Positions 10,904-21,461 of a stretch of DNA of 64,000 nt are shown piece after piece; the stretch's first letter is position 1; every line of letters starts with the position of its first letter. Under the pieces are notes generated by a model. It made no database searches. It worked only from the letters and a program-made list of their open reading frames with translations, and had not been told where the DNA came from. Source of the stretch: Massariosphaeria phaeospora (lineage: Eukaryota > Ascomycota > Dothideomycetes > Pleosporales); assembly GCA_011032825.1 (NCBI GenBank), contig JAADJZ010000004.1:1612001-1676000 (forward strand), written 5' to 3'. The position numbers and the translations under genes were made by a program.

Positions 10904-13897
10904 ATGCCTGGGGCACGAAATGCTCCCGCTCGTGGAGCGCACCGCCTAAATGCTCCCAAAGACGACCGCTCCATGCGAACCCGTTCCGGGCGAGTAGGCA
11001 AGTCAGCTTTGGCGAAAGGAGAAAGCCTCGCACCAAAGGCCAGCCCGAACCATGCCACCAATTCTGTTCTCACGCGAAAAATAACACGCACTTCTTCCAA
11101 TGTTTCCACTTATTCTTCAATCGATGTCGCTCCGCTGGGTGTGTACGCCAAGTACGACCAGCATGTTCTGATCGTTTATGGTCTGTCTCGCGAGTTCAGC
11201 AATGGTCTGAAAGAGCACGAGAAGCCAGCTAGAAAAACAAGACAAGTCACTCGGCCGGACCCGCGAACACTTCCTCCGCTTCCTTACCACTCTGACGATG
11301 AAAGTGAGTCGTCCGAGGACGAAAGCGATGTGCCAACACCGCCGCAGATCACCCCTGCTCGCCGAGGGCGCGGAGGTGGTCGCGGAAGCCGTGGCGGCCG
11401 AGGGCGAGCAAGAGGCAGAGGAGGAAGGAGCCGCGGACGAGGCGGCAGCAGCCTGACGCGAGACGCATCTCCAGTGCGCGCACGACTATCTCGCAATGCC
11501 AAACCCATGTTTTCTCTTACTGAAGTAGACGATGACGATCCGGCCAATGAGATCTCGCCAATCGGGGCCGCCAAGGACTCACCCGAGCCCAAAGAGGAAG
11601 CACCGCCCACCGAAGCATCGTCCGACGACGAGGAAGAGGAGGGGCCGGTAGAGACAATGGAGGGCATTGAGACGACTACTCCAGCAGGCTCACCATTACC
11701 GCCAGACCTCGGCGTTGGCCACGTCGATGACACAGCTCCCGGCCAACCTCCCATTCCTCAGATATCCTTGCCACGTGCATCTGCTTCGCAGACTCCTAAG
11801 CTTACCCCAAACCCCACTCCAAAACCTACTCCAAAACCAACCCCAAGGTCCACTCCCAAGCCCACACCCAAGCCCACTCCGACTGCGACTCCCAAACCCG
11901 CTTCGACGCCTACCCCGGCAGTGGTACCTAAACGACTAGACCCCGAGGACGATGTGCTCTTAGATGTGGATTTACCAGGTCCTTGGCTCGAAGGCCAACC
12001 ACCGCCGATCGAGGCCGAATGCGAGGATCGTGCTGACTACTTGCTTCAAACACGCTTCAAGCCGATGACGGATGTCCAAGACCTTGTCGCCACACTCACT
12101 AGATTCCCCGCATCTCAGCGCAGCACCGAGACCCTTTATGCTCTCGCCCAGAACACACAGAAGATTCTCAAGGCCTGGCAGGATGAGTTTCTTCTGTTAG
12201 ACGCTCGGGTAAGCCAAGATGAGTCAAATCTTTAATGCCTTGGCTAACGTTTGTAGACCGCACCGCATGCACATCCGCCAAAGAAGCCAGCACACGGTGG
12301 CCGCATACCGACTGCGCCACCCACATTCGAAGACATCAAAGAAGCTGATCTGTATAGCTACGTGTTCGACCCGAAGAAGCCACCAGGGTGTCAAGATCCT
12401 TTTACCCAACGTGTTGGTCAAGGGAAAGGGAATGGCAGAGAACTCCGTCAACGTCGCACGCGTGATATGCTCGACTCTGCTGCTGCTAGCGAGGATGATG
12501 ATGAGGAAGAAAAGGACGGCCGTTCAAACAGGCGCCAACGTCGTGTTCCCCGCCACTTTGACGGCAGTGAAAAAGGGACTGGCGTGGTCACGCCGAAGCG
12601 GAATGGCTGGGGCGGCGCACGCAAGAGGGGTGTCAGCAAGTACGCCCAAGATACATCGGAGACTCCAGAACCTGAGGGTCGTGCCGCCAAGCGCGCCCGG
12701 GTCGGCGCAAGTTCATTGCTCCATCAACGCATCCAAGAGATGCGCGAACAATCAGCAGTCACAAGCTCTGGCGAGGAGGGCTCAAATCCGAATTCTGCAG
12801 ACGACCAGAACGACCCGTATAAGAAACGAGGTCGACCTGCAGGCAGTAAGAACGTCGGTAAACGCAGCGATTATGGTGTCAAGAAGGGACCGCGGAAGAA
12901 GATTGCTGAGGCTCCCCCAGTTCCACCCTCCGCCCATGCGCCGAACATCCCGCCGCCACTACTGCAATCTCTCAGCGACGGGCAAAACCAATTCTCCCTC
13001 GCTCCTCAGCCCGCACCTCCATCCCAGCTTAGCTACCCACCCCCGGGCATGGCCATACAATCTACCGAAACCGTTTTCCAAGCAACGCCGCAGCCCGCGG
13101 GCGCACAAGACTCGGGCACCTTTATCACCCCTATGGCGGCTGGGAACGCTGATGCATACATGAACACGGCTCCTCTGAGCCAGTACAGCAGTCCTTACAT
13201 GGACGACTCAGGCGGAACCCCTACCTCCGGCTCGAGGCAAAAGCCGCGCGTCAAAAGTGAAAAGCGAAGCCAGTCTATGACGATATGGTGGGCTGAAAGA
13301 AAAGCTCGTCAGAAAGAGATAGACGAAAAGAACGGTGTCGTAACTCCCGTCAAACCCACCCCCTCGCGGTCGAACTCATCGTCCGGTCGAAAAGGTGGGC
13401 GCATATCAGGTGGCCCTGCACCCTCCATCGAGCCTTCAGAATCCCGTCGCTCATCCCTCGGCCGCTCCGAGCCTCTCCAAGATCCTCACGCCTTCTCCAC
13501 CCACAGCCACCCAGCGCACCAGCCCTTCTCTACAGCCCCGCCAAATCTCATCTACCCATCCGCCCCACAGCCGCCTCCTATGATGCTGCAGAGCTCGCAC
13601 TTCGCCGCGCTTCCATCGGGCTCGATATCCGGGCTTCCGCCCCCGAATCCCGCACCACGAGCCTCGAAACCAGCATTAGCACCTGCCCCGTTGCCGTCAC
13701 ACCCGCCGCAGCACTATCCAAGCCCATATGGCCCGCGGACGGTGCCCCGTCCCAGGAGCAGCGGTCCGCCTCCGCTGGCGCCCGCGCCGGCCCATATCAG
13801 TCCGTATCCGCCGATGGGCGCCGTGCACGCGGAGATGCCGTTCAAGGTGTTGGTGCCGGGGCCGCCGCCGGCGGAGACGAGGAGGCCGAGTCGTTAG
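10904..13897 (+). CDS. Large RG-rich, AT-hook nuclear-type protein, family not recognised
   Basis: Exons 10904-12208 and 12257-13897, separated by a 48-nt intron with a GCTAAC branch site, encode 981 aa. The first ATG is in the good context GCCGCCATGC. I do not recognise a named family. Visible parts: a short folded-looking segment at about 65-100 (VAPLGVYAKYDQHVLIVYGL); an acidic Ser/Glu patch; an RGRGGGRGSRGG-type arginine/glycine domain at about 150-186; a Pro-Thr-Lys repeat (KPTPKPTP) at about 300-340; a conserved-looking segment across the junction (TFEDIKEADLYSYVFDPKK); several basic nuclear-localisation-like clusters; an AT-hook, KKRGRPAGSKN, at about 624-634; and a Pro-rich disordered tail. 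This composition suggests a chromatin or RNA-associated scaffold, but that is inference only. Confidence 0.8.
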
Positions 13898-15180
13898 GTA
13901 CGGTGGGTGGTGTTGGGTGTGTTCTAATCGTCGGTTTGTTGTTTGCATGGGTTGTACAGTGAGTGTGCTTGGGCAAGGTTTGAGATGGATGGCACGCACG
14001 GGTGCATTAGACTTTTGCGATGGCGTAGGCGTACAGGAATTAGGTAAAGGCTGGTCTGTACTTTTTGTAGTATAGTGCTCAGGGGTCTTTGTACCATTGT
14101 TTTATAGACTTGTTTATTGTGTCCAGTGTGCGCCCTGGCTTTGGGGTTGCGCCTGGGTTTTCTACATACTGTTTTCTGTGCTTGGTCCACACCACCATAT
14201 CCCCATAGTCATCATCATCATCACCATCCCTCGAATCTCACGTCACGTCCTGCATCTATTCATCCAGCTGCGCCCTTTTCATCCCATAGTAAAGTTCGAA
14301 TCCCTTTTTCTTCACATATGGTTCCCTTCTCGTGCCTTTCATGTAGCACTCTCGTCTAAGTTCTAGAACCCCTCTCTTAACAGCGTTTTTTGTTCGCCCT
14401 CTTCTCTTCGGCCATAGTCTTGTCGAGAAGGACTTTTGGTACCTCTTCCTCCATCAAGGTTACCTCCTTTACATTTTTTACATCTCCCCTCCGAGAACGT
14501 TGTTAATTCACGGTCTTCTCTTTTTTTTAATTCACTTCTTCTCGTTCTCCATAACTAGTGTGCGGATGTGTTTTGTACCTCTTTCCCATCGACGTGCTGA
14601 CATTGCCTTTTTTGTACTATATTTCGCTATAGTTGATTGGATTGTTAATTTGCTGATTCTTGATTTTTGTTTAGACTAGACTGGCGTACCGCCTCTCTCT
14701 CTGTCGCACACATGCAATCTTTGTAGAATTGTTTCGGGGGGAGCTACGTTGTTTCCTACATGGGGCCCATATCTATGCGGTTGTGGATTTCACGCGTCCA
14801 TGACATGTCCTACGTTTCGATTTCGTGACTGGTGACTGTTGGACACGCTCATGGCAGTAGATTAAGGGTGTTTTGGTGTTTTCTGGAAGCACACGCACAC
14901 GCACAGGCTCATGAAAGTCATTCTCAAGATGGTTCCGTGTCGCCAGGAAGCACACACACACACACAGATACGCTCATGGCCCCGCGAGCTGTGTACTTTT
15001 TGGAGAAAACAGGACGCTTCCCCCACATAGTATTTGTATCCGGAACTTTCCGTAGCCACATGCTGAGTTGGGTCCATTACGCTTGCGGCCGGGAAGTTCT
15101 CCATGCAACGTCGTCGCGCAGATTTAGGACGCACTGCTGGAGGAAAGACTCATGTGTCAACCTTGCCACGAGTTTCTTGA
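13898..15180. other. 3' UTR and gene-free spacer
   Basis: The first several hundred bases after the stop at 13897 are probably 3' UTR of the large nuclear-type gene. Beyond about 14.2 kb the sequence becomes T-rich with simple stretches (CATCATCATCATCACC near 14210, a CA run at 14951-14966). CAGGAAGCACACAC-like fragments at about 14885 and 14945 foreshadow the tandem repeat downstream. No gene is supported. Confidence 0.45.
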
Positions 15181-16110
15181 AGGGGAAGCGCGTCGCGGCG
15201 TCTCGCACATGGTGGTAGGTAGTGGTGTTTTTGGCGCCATACCGTTCCGACAGATGTGTTTTAAGGCATTTTTAGTAACTTGTGGTGTTTGTAGGTTTTA
15301 GGACAGATTGGTAAAGACTCTCATGTGTTCGTATTCCTCGTGGTTTTGTTGAAAAGGAGGCGCGTCGCGGCGTCTCGCACATGTGGCGGCGGCCATGGTG
15401 TCTTTGGCGCCATAGAATCGTTCCTATCTTGTTTTGATCGGCCGGCGTGTTGTTTTGGTGTTTCTATAGTTTGGAGGACGGACTGCTGAAGATTCTCGTC
15501 CGCATTTGCTTGATGTCTTTATGGTAGAGGGAAAGGAGGCGGGTCTCGATATCCCGCGCACATGTCGCGGCGGTAGTGGTGTTTTTGGCGCCGTAGAACC
15601 GTCCCCATCCTGTTAGATCGACCGGCGTGTTACATTTATTGTTTCTGAAGTTTTTTGAGGTTTTGGGGACGGGCTGTGGGAGATTCTCATGCGATTAGTG
15701 TCCATGATGTTATCTTGGAGGGAGGGGGGATCGCACATGTAACAAGGGAGGTTGCTTTTCGGCGCCACGACATTCGTCCGAATTCTATTTGATTGAATGG
15801 ATGTATTTTAAGTTATTGTTGGTGTGGTTTTTGTGGGTTTTAGGACGGGCTGCTGGAGATTCTCATGTATAGGACGTTTATCTCTTTATAGTGGATGGGG
15901 AAGCAGGCTCGCACATTTGCTCATTAGAAATGGTTTTTGGAGCCATGACACTTTTTTCTGTTGTCATTTTTGGCCAGCCAATGTGTTCTAAGTCATTGGT
16001 GTTGTGGTTTTTGTAGGTTTCAGGACGGAGTGCCGGGGATTCTCATGAACCAGCTTTGTTATCGTTTCGTTGGAGGGAAGCGAGGCTCGCACATAGGTAG
16101 TGTGACTGCA
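15180..16110. repeat. Tandem repeat, unit about 177 bp
   Basis: The landmark TCGCACAT ends at 15210, 15382, 15563, 15738, 15916 and 16094: spacings 172, 181, 175, 178 and 178 bp. Between these, each unit repeats TTTTTGGCGCCATAGAACCG (variants near 15229, 15403, 15582, 15756, 15931) and GTTTTAGGACGG...GATTCTCATG (variants near 15295, 15472, 15665, 15838, 16017). The two internal landmarks stay in the same order and phase, so this is a genuine six-unit array. No coding remnant or terminal repeat is visible. The unit is unrelated in sequence to the 221-bp family at the window start, except for a general taste for ...CACATG motifs. Confidence 0.8.
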
Positions 16111-18430
16111 GGCGTAATTTTGTCAATGTCGGCACACTCATGGAACTGTTTTTAGGATGGTTCGAGACTTTTCCATTGTTCATTTTCGGTCTATTTTAGG
16201 TGCTGGGAAAACATCGATTCGGCGTGTAGTCTATTCTGCTGCAGGATAAAGAAGAATTTTTGTCGCCGTCGTCACACGTTATCGTTAATTCCTAGTCAGA
16301 TCTGCGACTGGTTCATGTTCCTTTTCTGACGTTCTTTCAGTTGGTACTGCTGGACACTGACATGGAATAATAATATAGATGATATCGGAGAGGAAATCAT
16401 CTCACATATGCCAGGCCTTGTATAGGCTTTTGTTGCCGTCGTCACACATCGTAATCCGTATCATTCTTTTCTGTAGCTACTGCACACTGTCCGATTGTAT
16501 ACCTCCCATTTTTGAAAGAGTGTGATCTCTCAGTTCTACTTCCACATAATGTGAAGTGCATCGGTTTTTGGTTTTCAAGTTTTCATTCTTGCTCGCGTTC
16601 GTCACATGATGCTTAATGTTCGGCATTTCCTTTTTATGATACTACGTTTATAGTATTCAAAGTACTTGCGGCACGTCATAAACAACGATGTTTTTCCTTT
16701 TTGAAAGACGGAAGTCTTTCTGCACATAAAGCTATCGCGACGGCTCTTTTACTTTCTATGTTTAGATCCGTGTCTGCATTTTTGTGAATATTTGATTCTT
16801 GGAACATCTCTCGTCATAACGTAGTTCTCGATGGTTCTCAACGCTTTAACCATTTTCAAAAAAGTCATGTTTGTTTAAACGTGCTCCACGGCTTTTTTCG
16901 CATAGACAGCCATTGGTATGTATTTCTAGCACAGCTTCCAAAGCTCCATTGCTCATTGTGGAGGCGTTTTTTAATTATAGGTGGAAGTCTCGATAGTCCT
17001 CGATCCCCGATTCCCGGCTTTTCCGTCCATGCTAGGTCTCTCTCAAGGTTTCTCGGTACCGCTCCAGTTCAATATTGATGTGTGGTTTTCGTGATTCCTG
17101 TCTGCCGGGACGGGCCCAGTGACTTCATTCCGATCTTGTCGGAAGTATCTCCTCCATGGAAATACTTGCATCGCTTTTTGTTGCTATCTTTTTAAACTCT
17201 ATTGTCGTGGTCTTTTCAGTGTTCCGGTGCTAGTTCATGGTGTCCACCCTGTTGTTTTTTAAGACTCCCTCCCCACATTTAGTTCTTGCTTGCAATTCGG
17301 ACTCGGTGAAGGTGCTTCGCACATGTTTGAATAGATAAGATCTTTTTCGTATCCGTCTTGGTCTCACGGCCACATTTTGATGCGTCGTATACCTTCGGTT
17401 TCTCCCCCATATAGTAGAACTTGTGCTCTTTTTATTTCTTACTACAAACCACGGAGAGTCATAACTCATCCTTATGGTCTAGTGTCCGCGGCTTATGCTT
17501 CGTCCTTCTTTCTTACATGTTAATATGCTTAGTTTTGGTTACGCCGCGCGCCATCACGCTCAGAGACTCGATTTTTATAAATCAAATCGAGTTCCCACGG
17601 AGTTCTACATAAGGGGTCATTTAAATAGTCGTGTTTTTGTTTTCAAGGTCATCATCCTCCTCCTCACTGAGTTTTCCATGCCTAGCAATAGTCTTTTCCT
17701 TCTGCACCACATACGACCGTTCCTCGAAATCTTTATTCTTTCGCACCAGACCATGCAAGGATTGCGAAGAAAATTCGTTCTCGCAGCATCATACCATCTT
17801 AACCAGGTATCTAGTTATTGTCTTCCAATCACTCTTTTAAATGATTATCCTTCCTTTCACTCTCGCTGCGACACACCATGGCGAGCTTCAAGTTCATTTT
17901 TCGTTTATCCCAGAGAGGTTGCCCAACAACATATGTTACGACGCAGTGCATTTTAGGGATCTGTTGGAGACGCGCCAAATTGTGGAGCGGCGTCGCATGG
18001 GAGATTTGGAAAACTTCTTTGTATCAACCATGGTTACGAGAGGCTTTGACTCCGCATATGGCTCTCCGTTTTCGATTTTGAAAATTACCACGGGCGCTCC
18101 TTCATGAGCTAAATAGCTCAGAATTTCTTTAAGTTTCAATTAGGATACTCTATATAGCATAAAAAGCTTTATACTTTCTGGTAAACATAGGTGTAGGTCA
18201 AGACTCTGACCGTGAAGTCATAATTGTAACTGAGATGCTATTTCTTTCGAGGGACAGGTGCTCCTCTTCAGTGCCTAACTTCCATGAATTTAATTATGAT
18301 ATCTGTTCGAGAACGCGGCTCCATAATCCGCGGTATAGTATGATTCGGAACTCGACGGTCCCATGCAAAATACCATTCCAAGTTTTTAGTGCTGCGCACG
18401 CAGCAGCGTTGAAGAGAGGAAATTGACTGA
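16110..18430. repeat. Diverged continuation of the repeat block
   Basis: Related but decayed fragments continue. GCCGTCGTCACAC occurs at about 16265 and 16435 (170 bp apart), and a similar GTTCGTCACATG follows near 16595. TTTTTGAAAGACGGAAGTC-like and CACAT motifs reappear irregularly to about 17.9 kb. Open frames in this block (for example 17495-17956 on the plus strand) are T-rich, have no domain and I do not treat them as genes. Confidence 0.4.
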
Positions 18431-21050
18431 GAGTAGTAGGCTTATATACGCGGGCTGAGAGCAGGCGGAACTGGACATTGGTCGTAAGTCGCTATTTCGG
18501 CGAGTCGCCAGACCTTCAGTTCGATCGTATGAGACGATCTGCACAGCGCGCGAGGGCTCATACGAACGCTATCTTCCCGTTTCAGCCACATTAAATACTT
18601 TGACTGTTCTTTCCATCCGCCGGACATCGCTAATTTGTCCGATTGTTTATACACAGTTGAGCTCATTCACCTGCGCTCTAATCTTTATGATATACTTTTT
18701 GTAACGCTCGCAAGACCCCACATTCCATCCTTGCCTTAGGTTTTTCACGTCACGACGCCAGCGGAAAGACATGATCCGTTCTGTAACTTGTTTTTAGAAA
18801 CGGAACGCACCATAGCTTTTCTCCCTTTCGTTTTATTGGTGCCGCAAAGACCAGTATGTGAAAGAAGGGATCCAGGAGAACCACCAGGAGAGCTTGTATA
18901 CCTGAAAAGGTATGAGGCCGCCGTATTCGCAGAACAGTCGGCATATTCTGTGCCAAAAATCTCCATATGTCGATCGATGTCGGTTTTCATCGACAGACTC
19001 CGACTTCGACATCGCAATGTGCATAAGCCCTTAGTTTCACCACACCGACCAACATGTAACGTTGGGATAGCGGTTTTGAAGACAGCAGAAGGTGGACCTA
19101 CAACTCTCCATGTGTCTCTTTGCCGCACAGTTCTACTCCAAACTCGTCCCATGGGGACGTTCATAGTGAAGTTCCGAACCCGCCACGCCATAAACGGATC
19201 CAAGGCGCTTTTTGGAAAAGAGACAAGCCATGGACCAGAGGTTTTTAGACTTTCAGACATATATTCTCAAGAAGCCTAGAGTCCAAACAAGAACATTATT
19301 CTCTGGGTTTTGCGTTTCTGACGTATAGCCATCGACCGAAAACCAGATTCTCCCATATGTGGTCCATAAAGCGTTTTGGAAGTCGGCGCAGCGAGACACC
19401 AGCCACGGGAAAGTGGGTTGTGCATTTGGGACGGAAAAACGTCCATCGACTCAGACCGATCAAGTTTAATTACACAGGAACCAGTAGGTAAGAGCCTGTA
19501 TGTACATGAGCAGGTACGGGGCTTATATACGCATCGCCGTTGATTAAATCAACTTAACACTGACTGTTAGAGCCTTCCATAATGGTTTGAGTGTACCACT
19601 TTTTAAAGAGTCGGACACGTCGTGGACCTCATGCACAATTTGCTGAAATTTTTCGCAGAAAGACCATCCCCTAGTATCCTTCGCTGCGGTTTTTAGTCCA
19701 GACGTTCAATGCGGACAAGATTGCGTGAAGAGAGAAAGACAGGAGAGACCTCGTGTGGGGAGCTTATATAGGTTTTGGAGGTAACGAATCTGATATAGGT
19801 TCGAAATTTTGCATAGCTTCTCTAGTAGTGTATTTTGGAAACCCACGCTCCACAAACTCTCATGATCGACCTCCAGCTTTTTTTTGTGGAGAGAAGAAGT
19901 TCTCATGTAATGTTTATCTAGTCCTTTTAGATGCCCAGAACTTAGATCAAAATGTATGACAAAAGAAGATACAGGCGCCAGACACTGCGCTCATGCAAAT
20001 TTCAGGAAGTCTTTTTGGAGCAAGCCGACCTCTTTCCATCAGTTCGTTACCTGGTATTTTTATAGTCGCCCGCTCAGCCAGATCTCATATGCAATCTCGA
20101 CGACGTATTCCAAAACGAGAACTCCATCGAGAATCTGTGTAAGAATTCTATCACAGAAACAGATCACCCCAAGCGTAGTAGTGAGAACCATACGTTGTGA
20201 CGTAGGACTTATATACACCTTCCAAACACAAACGCCCTCATGTCCTCTTTGCTCTATACTTCTGAACTCGCCAGTCCGCCGAGAACCATAGTCCATTTTC
20301 TTAGTACATTGTGTTTGCAGCGAGACGAACTCCATAGCACCAATTTCCTGTAGCTTTTAATATTCAACACGGCATACACATCCGCAAGTCGTGTCGATGT
20401 ATACTCTTTTAAGAGTCGAGACCGCACTTCTCCCCATGTTCGGACACCACTTCGAATTCGATATCACCGGTCCGCAGACCACCATTTGTATGAAGCGTAG
20501 GCCTTTTTAAAAAGACAGAAACTCCGTTACTTTAAGACGTTTTCGATTGAGGAGAAGAGAGAGGGACCCCATGGCTAGAGTTTGGGCGGATCAAATCGAG
20601 GCGAAGGAAGAGGAGCATTATAGTCTTCTAGGATAGTTTTTTTAGAGAGGGCGGATCCCCATTGTGTTCCTTCGCAATATTTTTAATCCACGAGAAAAAA
20701 GAGAACCCCCATGAGTATGACTCATGGTAAATTTAATCCAGAAGCTGAGAGCACAACTCCATAATCATGAACCACATCCAATTTAATCACCCGAGAAGAA
20801 ACAGGAACATCACACCATGATCCCATAGCGCTCGACTTTTAGAGACCGCAGAACCCCATGTTAGGAACTCATCCTGGTTTAATCGAGGAGAAGAGAGCGA
20901 CCCTCATGGAGCAAGACCTTGTTCGTTTTTAGTCGAGCAGAAGATACCGCAAGTGTGAAGACCAGCTTGGAGGGTTGAGACTGGGCTTATATATGCGCCG
21001 TCGAGAGCGACATCACCACCACTATTTATCCCTAAGTAGCCACATAATCA
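18430..21050. repeat. Gene-free block with recurring GGGCTTATATA elements
   Basis: The element RGGGCTTATATA recurs on the plus strand at about 18440, 19517, 19757, 20207 and 20984. Spacings of 240, 450 and 778 bp are roughly multiples of 220-260. It is often preceded by a purine-rich GTGAAGAGAGAAAGACAGG-like stretch, as in the units at 2.2-3.1 kb. This suggests a decayed relative of the 221-bp family. Long overlapping open frames on both strands at 18745-19279 have no domain and lie inside the repeat, so they are not annotated as genes. Confidence 0.5.
20490..20960. repeat. Short-period degenerate repeat, about 55-70 bp
   Basis: A composite motif, TTTAATC or TTTTAG, then a purine run such as GAGGAGAAGAGAG, then ACCCCATG or ACTCCAT, occurs repeatedly: near 20549-20570, 20637-20660, 20690-20712, 20741-20768, 20790-20817, 20836-20860, 20880-20908 and 20924-20945. 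Period is about 50-70 bp with strong divergence. It sits just upstream of the GGGCTTATATATG element at 20984. No coding function is visible. Confidence 0.5.
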
Positions 21051-21461
21051 CCCCGCCGCGATGATGCACAATACTGTCAGTCCAATAACGCGAGGTGTGT
21101 ACAGTAACTATATGAAGGCAAGACTGCGAGCTAAGCTGAGCTGGGCGCTATATTACACCTGTGGCGTGGAATTCGGGCCCAGATCTCCTGCCTTCGCGCC
21201 TGATGGATTATTGGCCGTTAGATTTGATGCAACATGTTTAGAACGTCCGTCCGTTAGGATCAATCATCAACTTGGACTATGAAGTACAGAATACAAGTAC
21301 AACTTAATGCACTCACTCCAAATCCCACATCGTAGCGGCAAATCCGCAGGAAAACACACTAGTCTCTGGGTTCCACCAAATCAGCCGAAGAAGACATGGA
21401 CCTGTTCACGCGCACCCAAAATCGCCGCATATATCACAGCACAACTCCTAAGCTTGAAATC

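Noticed and set aside
14284..14300. tRNA-like T-loop (AGTTCGAATCCC)
   Set aside because: No matching A box or acceptor stem within tRNA length upstream, so not a tRNA gene.
18745..19279. Overlapping long open frames on both strands (171 and 163 aa)
   Set aside because: They lie within the repeat block, overlap each other on opposite strands and contain no recognisable domain or signal peptide.
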